The notes below the pieces were generated by a model, which searched no databases, was not told where the DNA came from, and worked only from the letters and a program-made list of their open reading frames with translations. A DNA stretch of 5,484 nt. Source: an uncultured Clostridia bacterium (GTDB lineage Bacteria; Bacillota; Clostridia; Christensenellales; CAG-138). The stretch lies in NCBI GenBank assembly GCA_946183765.1, contig CAMHDC010000104.1:1-5484 (forward strand), in the 5' to 3' direction. Positions within the stretch are counted from its first letter, which is position 1; every line of letters begins with the position of its first letter. A program made the translations under genes and the position numbers. Positions 1-5,311 of this stretch are shown here, one piece after another.

Positions 1-180
1 GGGGGTGGGCTCGGTTTCCGCAGGTGCAGGAGGTTCCGTTGGCTCCGGGGTCACTTCGCTCTCGACGGTCTCCGGGGCAGGAGGCTCCGCCGCAGGGTCC
101 TCCCCGTCGGCGCGGGCTGAGGCGACGGGCATGGAAAACAGCAGCAGCGCCGCCAATACAAGGGCCAGCAGCTTTTTCAT
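1..180 (-). CDS. Secreted protein with signal peptide and Pro/Glu-rich linker (N-terminal part, runs off the left edge)
   Basis: Sixty codons are visible with no stop; the rest lies beyond base 1. The product starts MKKLLALVLAALLLFSMPVA and then has SARAD. That is a classic Sec signal peptide: two lysines, a hydrophobic core of about 13 residues, and a signal peptidase I site after A22 (Ala-Ser-Ala) or A24 (Ala-Arg-Ala). Residues 25-60 form an acidic, low-complexity stretch rich in Pro, Glu, Thr and Ala, with EPPAP occurring twice; this looks like a flexible linker or wall-spanning spacer before a domain that is not in the window. The start is well supported by a full AAGGAGGTGA site 5 bases upstream and a strong promoter. 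It is exported, but its function cannot be told from this part. It is transcribed divergently from the thioredoxin operon, so a shared extracytoplasmic role is possible but unproven. Confidence 0.8.
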   Translation of the reverse strand, partial: MKKLLALVLAALLLFSMPVASARADGEDPAAEPPAPETVESEVTPEPTEPPAPAETEPTP

Positions 181-185
181 CCCGT

Positions 186-195
186 TCACCTCCTT
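186..195 (-). promoter_or_regulatory. Ribosome binding site of the left-edge secreted protein
   Basis: Read on the minus strand this is AAGGAGGTGA, an essentially complete match to the anti-Shine-Dalgarno end of 16S rRNA. It lies 5 bases before the ATG whose complement is at 178-180. It settles the start of a gene that otherwise has no complete reading frame in the window. Confidence 0.85.
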
Positions 196-237
196 CATGA
201 CAAAAGGTGGACCTACCACCACATATATTTCCTTATA

Positions 238-266
238 TATATACCATTTTCACCTGACCTTGTCAA
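238..266 (-). promoter_or_regulatory. Sigma-A type promoter for the left-edge secreted protein
   Basis: On the minus strand a perfect -35 box TTGACA (complement at 261-266) is followed after exactly 17 bases by TATATA (238-243), a near-consensus -10. The -10 is preceded by TGG, which fits an extended -10 (TGn). The local sequence is AT-rich against a GC-rich background. Transcription would start near 231, giving a leader of about 50 bases with a small inverted repeat. Confidence 0.75.
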
Positions 267-300
267 CGATTTCCCACGGCCGTTACCTCGCATTTCGCCC

Positions 301-329
301 TTGATAGTTCCCCCGGATTCGGGTAGAAT
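301..329 (+). promoter_or_regulatory. Sigma-A type promoter for the thioredoxin/iron-sulfur operon
   Basis: TTGATA (301-306) and TAGAAT (324-329) each differ from consensus at one base and are separated by 17 bases. The expected start site is near 336, leaving a leader of about 25 bases that contains the ribosome binding site (GAGGAAAGGAA, 346-356). The -35 box lies 34 bases from the -35 of the divergent promoter, so one regulator bound between them could affect both. I recognise no specific operator there. Confidence 0.7.
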
Positions 330-360
330 AGGGGTAGTTTGAAACGAGGAAAGGAACCCT

Positions 361-966
361 ATGAAGAAACTCGTTGCCATCCTTTTGATCCTGGTGATCC
401 TGGCGGCAGGCTGCCGAAAAGCGAACCAAATCACCCCCGCCGCGCCTGCCCCGGAGAGCACGGCGGCGCCGACGGACGCACCCGTGCCGGAGGGGACGGT
501 CGCTCCCGCTTCATACGCCTTCACCTTCAGTGCTAAAACGCTGGAAGGGGAAACGGTGACGGAGGCGTTTTTCGGCCGGTACGACCTCACCATGGTGAAC
601 GTGTGGGCCAGCTGGTGCCCGCCCTGCCGGGGAGAGCTTTCGGAGCTCGCTGCGCTCTATGGCAAACTTCCTGAGAACGTGGGCTTTTTGTCCGTGACCG
701 TGGACGATCCCGGCGACCTTTCGGACGCTCAGGCTTTGCTGGAAGAGCACGGCTGCGCCTTCCCTTGCCTGGACGGACAGGGCTCCCCGGGGCTCATGGC
801 GGGCTTCTTAAACCAGGTCATGGCCATCCCCACCACCCTGTTCCTGGATAAAAACGGGAACCAGGTGGGCCAGTGGATCGTGGGCGTGCCCCAGGGGAGC
901 GCCTCGGTATCCGACGCCTATCTGAACGAGATCCAGACCCGGCTGGACGAGTTGAACGGAAAATGA
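361..966 (+). CDS. TlpA/ResA-like thioredoxin-fold lipoprotein (thiol-disulfide oxidoreductase)
   Basis: The product is 201 residues. It starts with a lipoprotein signal peptide (MKKLVAILLILVILAAGC), with lipidation expected at C18, so it should be anchored on the outer face of the membrane. Residues 20-50 form a Pro/Ala/Thr/Glu tether. The rest is a thioredoxin fold: Trp-Cys-Pro-Pro-Cys active site (C86, C89) in VWASWCPPCR, and the cis-proline loop AIPTTLFLDKNG (P157). Length and motifs fit the TlpA/ResA/AhpC-TSA redoxin group, which usually reduces or oxidises exported proteins, for example in cytochrome c maturation, thiol repair or methionine sulfoxide repair. Two further cysteines, C132 and C136, sit between the active site and the cis-proline. 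Its stop overlaps the next start (ATGA). The substrate is unknown. No CcdA/DsbD partner is present in the window; the NapH-like protein two genes on is the likely electron source by context. Confidence 0.92.
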   Translation: MKKLVAILLILVILAAGCRKANQITPAAPAPESTAAPTDAPVPEGTVAPASYAFTFSAKTLEGETVTEAFFGRYDLTMVNVWASWCPPCRGELSELAALYGKLPENVGFLSVTVDDPGDLSDAQALLEEHGCAFPCLDGQGSPGLMAGFLNQVMAIPTTLFLDKNGNQVGQWIVGVPQGSASVSDAYLNEIQTRLDELNGK

Positions 967-1103
967 AGGCGGGATGGATAAAATGGGCCCTGCTGGGGCT
1001 CGGCATAGGGCTGGCGGTCTGGGGGTGGCTGGGCGGTGAGGCCGGCGTGATGATGCGCAAGGCCATCTACATCTGCCTCGAATGCATGGGGCTGGGCGCA
1101 TGA
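963..1103 (+). CDS. 46-residue membrane protein with C-terminal CXXC (CD1871A-like family)
   Basis: This small gene begins at an ATG that overlaps the stop of the thioredoxin gene (ATGA, 963-966) and ends in a TGA that overlaps the next ATG (1100-1103). The product has a short basic N-terminus (K2, K7), one hydrophobic Gly/Trp-rich helix (about residues 8-24), a basic pair R32-K33, and the tail KAIYICLECMGLGA with a CXXC at C38-C41. The layout and tail match what I know as the CD1871A family of CXXC proteins, which occur next to 4Fe-4S membrane proteins in Clostridia; this is from memory and not from a search. The CXXC may pass electrons as a dithiol, or bind metal. Sidedness is uncertain, since both flanks are basic. 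No strong ribosome binding site is visible, so translational coupling is likely. A longer in-frame start at 873 lies inside the thioredoxin gene and is unlikely. Confidence 0.85.
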   Translation: MKAGWIKWALLGLGIGLAVWGWLGGEAGVMMRKAIYICLECMGLGA

Positions 1104-1918
1104 AACGACAGAGCCGCCGCACCTTCATACAGATCGTGGCTGCCGTCACACAGAACGCCTATATCCCGGGCTTTTTGAACGGCGTCATCTATCAGGGGAA
1201 GATCAAGCGCCTGTGTGTGCCCGGGCTCAACTGCTACTCCTGCCCCGGGGCCTTGGGTGCCTGCCCGGTGGGGTCCCTTCAGAACGCCCTGGGACGGCAT
1301 TCGACGGGCCCCGCCTACGTGCTGGGAACGCTGATCCTGTTCGGGGTGCTTCTGGGTCGCCTGGTGTGCGGGTTCCTCTGTCCCTTCGGGCTGCTGCAGG
1401 ACCTCTTGGCCAAAGTCCCCCTGCCCAAGCTGAAACTGCCCCGGTGGCTGGACAGGCCCCTGCGGTATTTGAAATATGTGGTTTTGATCCTGCTGGTGGT
1501 CCTGGCCGTTTTGATGGAGGAGCCAACCTTCTGCAAGTACCTGTGCCCCGCGGGCCTGTTGGAGGCGGGGCTGCCCCTGACCAGCCTGAATCCGCAGCTG
1601 GCGGGTATGCGGGGGCCCTTGTTCTATGTGAAGCTGGGGATCCTCATCCTGATCGTCCTGCTGTCCCTTTCGATCTTCCGGCCCTTCTGCAAATATCTCT
1701 GCCCCCTGGGGGCCTTCTACGGGCTGTTCAACGGGGTGGGATTCTACCGCCTGCAGGTGGAGGAAACCAAATGCGTCCGCTGCGGCAGGTGCGCCGCTGC
1801 CTGCCCCATGGACGTGGACGTGACGAAGCATCCCAACAGCCCCGAGTGCATCCGCTGCGGCAAGTGCCGGGACGCCTGTCCCCATGACGCCATTTCAGGC
1901 GGCTTCCGCTGCCGATAA
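1100..1918 (+). CDS. NapH-like membrane 4Fe-4S protein (quinol or ferredoxin linked electron transfer)
   Basis: The product is 272 residues from the ATG coupled to the previous stop (ATGA); an in-frame ATG at 1082 has no ribosome binding site. The N-terminus is basic (KRQSRR), then come about four hydrophobic helices (near 9-30, 72-92, 122-140, 175-193). Cysteines cluster as C39, C45, C48, C55 (motif VPGLNCYSCPGA), then three CX3CP motifs (C90/C94, C145/C149, C197/C201). The C-terminus is a two-cluster ferredoxin domain: C225-x2-C228-x2-C231-x3-CP and C250-x2-C253-x2-C256-x3-CP. This fits the NapH/YccM-type 4Fe-4S membrane proteins, which carry electrons between the membrane and redox partners. 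With both ends inside, the first cysteine cluster and the middle CX3CP would face outward, near the lipoprotein thioredoxin. No nap or nitrate genes are nearby, so a nitrate role is unlikely. The partner and the reaction are inferred from neighbours only. Confidence 0.88.
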   Translation: MKRQSRRTFIQIVAAVTQNAYIPGFLNGVIYQGKIKRLCVPGLNCYSCPGALGACPVGSLQNALGRHSTGPAYVLGTLILFGVLLGRLVCGFLCPFGLLQDLLAKVPLPKLKLPRWLDRPLRYLKYVVLILLVVLAVLMEEPTFCKYLCPAGLLEAGLPLTSLNPQLAGMRGPLFYVKLGILILIVLLSLSIFRPFCKYLCPLGAFYGLFNGVGFYRLQVEETKCVRCGRCAAACPMDVDVTKHPNSPECIRCGKCRDACPHDAISGGFRCR

Positions 1919-1928
1919 ATCTTTTTTT
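1898..1928 (+). terminator. Weak hairpin and T-tract; possible partial terminator after the redox genes
   Basis: The end of the iron-sulfur gene can fold as GGCGGC (1898-1903), TTCC loop, GCTGCC (1908-1913), a 6-bp stem with one G-T pair. A run of seven T follows at 1922-1928. The eight bases between stem and T-run make it a poor intrinsic terminator, and part of the stem is coding. It could reduce read-through into the sugar enzyme gene, but may well be chance. Confidence 0.25.
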
Positions 1929-1930
1929 CA

Positions 1931-1936
1931 AAGGAG
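1931..1936 (+). promoter_or_regulatory. Ribosome binding site that sets the start of the GH13 enzyme
   Basis: AAGGAG lies 7 bases before the ATG at 1944. The same frame is open from an ATG at 1884 inside the iron-sulfur gene, but that start has no such site and would add 20 residues unlike the family. The product from 1944 begins at the expected GH13 N-terminus (WLKDAVFYEIYP). Confidence 0.85.
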
Positions 1937-1943
1937 CAACCCC

Positions 1944-3458
1944 ATGAACAGACCCGCCTGGCTCAAGGACGCCGTGTTCTACGAAATCTATCCCTCCTCC
2001 TTCTATGACAGCAACGCTGACGGGATCGGCGACATCAACGGCATCCGCCAAAAGCTCGCCTATGTGAAGGATCTGGGCTGCAACGCCCTGTGGCTGAACC
2101 CCTGCTTCGACTCCCCCTTCAAGGACGGGGGCTACGACGTGCGGGACTACAAGCTGGTGGCTCCCCGCTACGGCACCAACGAGGATATCTTCGCCCTTTT
2201 CCGGGAGGCCCACGCCCTGGGCATCCGGGTCCTTCTGGATCTGGTGCCGGGGCACACCTCTGAGGAGCACCCCTGGTTCAAAATGAGCGGTCGGGCGGAG
2301 CCAAACGAGTATTCCGACCGGTATATCTGGACCGACTGGTGGATCAAGGGCACCCCGGGCCACCCCTATATCGGCGGCGAGACCCCCCGCAACGGCACCT
2401 ATATGCTGAACTTTTTCAAGTGCCAGCCGGCCCTGAACTACGGCTGGGCCAAGGTCACCGAGTCCTGGCAGACCCCCGTGGACGCTCCCGCGGCCAGGGC
2501 GACCCGGGACGCCATGGTGGACGTGATGCGCTTCTGGCTTTCCCACGGCTGCGACGGGTTCCGGGTGGACATGGCCAATTCCCTCGTCAAGGCCGACGAC
2601 GACGATAAGAGCTATACTTCAGCCCTGTGGCGGGGAATATTCCGGGAGCTTCGCTCCGAATTCTCGGAGGCGGCCTGGGTGGCTGAGTGGGGCTGGCCCC
2701 AGCAAGCCCTGTGTTTGGCTGACTTCGACATGGATTTCTATCTGGATCACTGGGGCAACGGCTACAACAAACTGGTCCGGTCCGGCGACGCCTATCTGAA
2801 GGGCAACGACCCCATGGCCTTCGCGACGGATTATCTGAAGCGGTACGAAGCCAGCAAGGACGCGGGCTACATCAGCTTCCTCACGGGGAACCACGACACC
2901 CCCCGGCTCAGCTGGTATCTCACCGGGGCGCAGCTGAAGCTTGCATACGCCTTGCTGTTCACTCTGCCCGGCGTGCCCTTCCTTTACTACGGGGACGAGA
3001 TCGGCATGCGGTATCTGGAAACCCTCCCCACCAAGGAGGGGGGCTATACCCGCACCGGCAGCCGGACGCCCATGCAGTGGATCGCAGGAAAGAATCTGGG
3101 CTTCTCCGCCGCCGAAGCGAAGGAGCTGTACCTGCCCGTGGACGACGCCCCCGATGCGCCCACCGCAAGCGAGCAGGCCAAGGACCCCGCGTCCCTGCTG
3201 AACACGGTGAAGGCCATTCTGGCCCTGCGGCACGGGACGCCGGATCTGCAGGCCGACGGCAGCTTCAAAGTTCTTCACGCCCAAAAGGACGATCCTTTGT
3301 TCGTCTATCGCCGGGGCAAGCTCACCCTGGCCGTGAACCCCGCCGACAAGCCCGTGCAAACAGGCCTTGCCGGGGAACCGGTATTCCGGATAGGGACCTT
3401 CGAAAAGGGCGTCCTGGGTCCCTGCTCCTTTGCCGTCTTGACCCGGACAAAGGAGTGA
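1944..3458 (+). CDS. GH13 alpha-amylase family enzyme (alpha-glucosidase / oligo-1,6-glucosidase / trehalose synthase type)
   Basis: The 504-residue product has no signal peptide and should act in the cytoplasm on imported alpha-glucans or disaccharides. Residues 8-30 hold the family start (DAVFYEIYPSSF) and an Asp-rich calcium-type loop (D22-x7-D30). The conserved GH13 regions are all seen: region I DLVPGHTS (D99, H104), QPALNYG near 161, region II GFRVDM with nucleophile D209 and R207, region III VAEWG with acid/base E248, and region IV TGNHDTPR with D318. The later RTPMQW block (374-379) followed by NLGFS is typical of alpha-glucosidases and trehalose synthases. The catalytic triad is intact, so the enzyme should be active. 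Region I has Gly103 where most members have Asn. The exact bond cleaved cannot be told from the sequence. The next gene starts 4 bases on, and its ribosome binding site lies in the last codons of this one. Confidence 0.9.
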   Translation: MNRPAWLKDAVFYEIYPSSFYDSNADGIGDINGIRQKLAYVKDLGCNALWLNPCFDSPFKDGGYDVRDYKLVAPRYGTNEDIFALFREAHALGIRVLLDLVPGHTSEEHPWFKMSGRAEPNEYSDRYIWTDWWIKGTPGHPYIGGETPRNGTYMLNFFKCQPALNYGWAKVTESWQTPVDAPAARATRDAMVDVMRFWLSHGCDGFRVDMANSLVKADDDDKSYTSALWRGIFRELRSEFSEAAWVAEWGWPQQALCLADFDMDFYLDHWGNGYNKLVRSGDAYLKGNDPMAFATDYLKRYEASKDAGYISFLTGNHDTPRLSWYLTGAQLKLAYALLFTLPGVPFLYYGDEIGMRYLETLPTKEGGYTRTGSRTPMQWIAGKNLGFSAAEAKELYLPVDDAPDAPTASEQAKDPASLLNTVKAILALRHGTPDLQADGSFKVLHAQKDDPLFVYRRGKLTLAVNPADKPVQTGLAGEPVFRIGTFEKGVLGPCSFAVLTRTKE

Positions 3459-3462
3459 ACCT

Positions 3463-4683
3463 ATGAAGACAAAGCGTGAGTTCCCCCGGATAACGGTGAA
3501 CAAAAAGGCGGAGATGAGCCTGAAAAACGGCCACCCCTGGGTCTACGGGGCGGAGGGCCTGGACAGGGAGCCCTGCGAAAACGGGGCCGTGGCGGACGTG
3601 TTCAATGAGAAGGGGACGTATCTCGGCAGCGGGTTCTGCAACGATCAAAGCAAGATCCTGGTGCGCGTCCTCTCCAAGAACGCCAACGACGCCTTCGACG
3701 AAGCCTTCTTCCGCCGCCGCATCCGCTATGCCATCGACTACCGCAAGACCGTCATGGGCGAGGATTTCAACGCCTGCCGTCTCATCTTCGGCGAAGCGGA
3801 CGGCCTCCCCGGCTGGACGGTGGACCGGTTCGAAAGCGTGCTGGTCACGGAGGTCCTCTCCCTGGGCATCGAGGTCCGCAAGGAGATGCTGTTCCGGCTC
3901 CTTATGGAGGAGCTGGAAAAGGACGGCGTCGCCGTCGACGTGATCTACGAGCGCAATGAAAGCCCCCTGCGGCTCAAGGAGGGCCTTGCCCAGGGCAAGG
4001 GATACGCGGACCTGCCGGGGCTGAAAACGGAGGGGGACGGCCTCGTTCAAATCACCGAAAACGGCATCCGCTACGAGGTGGACTACGTGAACGGGCAGAA
4101 GACCGGCTTCTTCCTGGATCAGAAGTACAACCGCCGGGCGGCGGCCAGGCTCGCTGCCGGCAAGCGGGTGCTGGACTGCTTCACCCATACCGGCGCCTTC
4201 GCCTTGAACTGCGCCAAAGCCGGAGCCGCGTCCGTGACGGCGGTGGACGTGTCGGAGCTGGCCTTGGCCGAAGTCCAACGCAACGCCGATCTGAACGGCC
4301 TCAGCGTCACGCCCCTGAAAGCGGACGTGTTCGATTTATTGACCGAACTCACGGCGAAGAAATGCCGGGACTACGACTATATCATATTGGACCCGCCGGC
4401 CTTCACTAAGTCCAACGCCACGGCGAAGAACGCCTTTAACGGCTATAAGCAGATCAACCGTATGGCCATGAAGCTGCTGCCCCGGGGCGGGTATCTCGCC
4501 ACCTGCTCCTGCTCCCACTTCATGTACGAGGACCAGTTCAAGCGTATGCTGCTGGAGGCGGCCCAGGAGGCAGACGTGAGCATCCGGTTCATCGAGCAGC
4601 GGCAGCAGGGGCCGGACCATCCCATCCTGCCCGCGGTGCCCGAGACCTACTATCTGAAATTCTATCTGCTGCAGGTGCTGTGA
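3463..4683 (+). CDS. rlmI: RlmI-family class I SAM-dependent rRNA (cytosine-5) methyltransferase
   Basis: The product is 406 residues, close to the roughly 396 of E. coli RlmI, which methylates C1962 of 23S rRNA. Residues 8-75 form a PUA RNA-binding domain (NKKAEMSLKNGHPWVYGAEG at 13-32). A central region with EADGLPGWTVDRF (111-123) and QKTGFFLDQKYNRR (212-225) is characteristic of the family. The Rossmann methyltransferase domain follows: motif I VLDCFTHTGAF (236-246) for SAM, D262 at the end of strand 2, motif IV LDPPAF (309-314), and TCSCS (347-351), whose cysteines include the likely catalytic one. The C-terminal DHPILP and ETYYLKF are also typical. AGGAG (3451-3455), inside the end of the GH13 gene, is its ribosome binding site. 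The family is secure; the exact modified base is inferred from E. coli, hence the symbol is a family-level label. Confidence 0.9.
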   Translation: MKTKREFPRITVNKKAEMSLKNGHPWVYGAEGLDREPCENGAVADVFNEKGTYLGSGFCNDQSKILVRVLSKNANDAFDEAFFRRRIRYAIDYRKTVMGEDFNACRLIFGEADGLPGWTVDRFESVLVTEVLSLGIEVRKEMLFRLLMEELEKDGVAVDVIYERNESPLRLKEGLAQGKGYADLPGLKTEGDGLVQITENGIRYEVDYVNGQKTGFFLDQKYNRRAAARLAAGKRVLDCFTHTGAFALNCAKAGAASVTAVDVSELALAEVQRNADLNGLSVTPLKADVFDLLTELTAKKCRDYDYIILDPPAFTKSNATAKNAFNGYKQINRMAMKLLPRGGYLATCSCSHFMYEDQFKRMLLEAAQEADVSIRFIEQRQQGPDHPILPAVPETYYLKFYLLQVL

Positions 4684-5255
4684 TGATTTCGAAAGAGGAA
4701 GCTGTTGCCCTGATCGGGGAGCGTTTGGAAAAACAGCCTCGGCTGGTGGTGGCCCTGGACGGCATGTCCTGTTCCGGGAAGACTACCTTCGCCCAGGTGT
4801 TGGCCGAAAAGTTTTCCGGGTCTGTGGTACACATGGACGATTTCTTTTTGCCCCGTGACCGGTTCACGGAAGAAATGCAGACTTTGCCCGGCGGGAACAT
4901 GGACCGGGCCCGATTCAAGACGGAGGTGCTGGAACCCCTTATGGCGGGCCGGGACTTCGCCTATCGCCCCTTCTCCTGCGGGTCGCAATCGCTGCTGCCG
5001 GACCCCGTCCCGGTGACGGGCCGTCTCGTGGCGGTGGAAGGGGCTTACGCCCTGCTGCCGGAGTGGGGCAGGTATTGGGATCTGGCCCTGTTTTTGCAGG
5101 TGTCCCCGGAGGAACAGCAGGGGCGGCTGCTGCTCAGGAACGGGGCCAAGGGCATGGTGCCCTTTTTGATGCGCTGGATACCCCGGGAGGAGAGCTACTT
5201 TTCCGCCTGCGGGGTGAAAGCTCGCTGTGACGAGATCGTGAACGCCGAAGATTGA
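4683..5255 (+). CDS. P-loop kinase of the uridine kinase / phosphoribulokinase family
   Basis: The 190-residue product has a Walker A loop GMSCSGKTT (27-35, with K33 and T34) after a beta strand LVVALD. It then shows HMDDFFLP (50-57), where the Asp pair fits the base/magnesium site of uridine kinase-like enzymes, and a VEGAY strand (118-122) typical of this group. An Arg-rich lid (R148, R152) follows. The likely reaction is ATP-dependent phosphorylation of a nucleoside or similar small molecule in the cytoplasm, but the substrate is not settled; many short family members are of unknown specificity. The ATG overlaps the stop of the methyltransferase gene by one base (TGATG), so translation is probably coupled; a GTG one codon earlier (4680) is a possible start. 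It is the last gene of the rightward run and is followed by a terminator. Confidence 0.82.
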   Translation: MISKEEAVALIGERLEKQPRLVVALDGMSCSGKTTFAQVLAEKFSGSVVHMDDFFLPRDRFTEEMQTLPGGNMDRARFKTEVLEPLMAGRDFAYRPFSCGSQSLLPDPVPVTGRLVAVEGAYALLPEWGRYWDLALFLQVSPEEQQGRLLLRNGAKGMVPFLMRWIPREESYFSACGVKARCDEIVNAED

Positions 5256-5266
5256 CACAGGATGCG

Positions 5267-5294
5267 AAAAAGCCCGGGATTTCCCGGGCTTTTT
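5267..5294. terminator. Bidirectional intrinsic terminator
   Basis: AAAAAGCCCGGG (5267-5278) and its exact complement CCCGGGCTTTTT (5283-5294) form a 12-bp perfect stem with an ATTT loop. A-tract on one side and T-tract on the other make it work in both directions. It starts 11 bases after the kinase stop and lies 17 bases past the stop of the convergent minus-strand gene, so it separates the two transcripts. Confidence 0.92.
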
Positions 5295-5311
5295 GGTTTA
5301 CTTCAACTTCT

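Noticed and set aside
234..243. TATATATATA simple repeat
   Set aside because: It is explained by the AT-rich -10 region of the minus-strand promoter and is too short to be a meaningful tandem repeat.
213..593. Minus-strand open frame spanning the divergent promoter region
   Set aside because: It runs through both promoters and the lipoprotein signal peptide and has no recognisable domain; the true minus-strand gene starts at 180 with a strong ribosome binding site.
1112..1132. Twin-arginine-like motif SRRTFIQ at the N-terminus of the iron-sulfur protein
   Set aside because: It resembles a Tat signal, but the protein is polytopic and Arg-rich starts are usual in this family; with two cytoplasmic-type ferredoxin clusters at the C-terminus, Tat export is unlikely.
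1067..1885. Long minus-strand open frame (272 codons) opposite the iron-sulfur gene
   Set aside because: Its product is rich in Gly, Gln, His and Pro with no domain, and it mirrors a gene with clear motifs. The same applies to the minus-strand frames at 1728-2546, 2619-3503, 3322-4278 and 4662-5258, which arise from high GC at third codon positions.
1213..1887. Second plus-strand open frame (224 codons) inside the iron-sulfur gene
   Set aside because: The translation is Pro/Gly/Arg-rich nonsense in a shifted frame, with no ribosome binding site, whereas the overlapping frame shows full ferredoxin motifs.
2595..2609. Asp-Asp-Asp-Asp-Lys, the enterokinase cleavage motif
   Set aside because: It lies in the middle of a native GH13 domain just after region II, with no tag or vector sequence around it, so it is a chance match.
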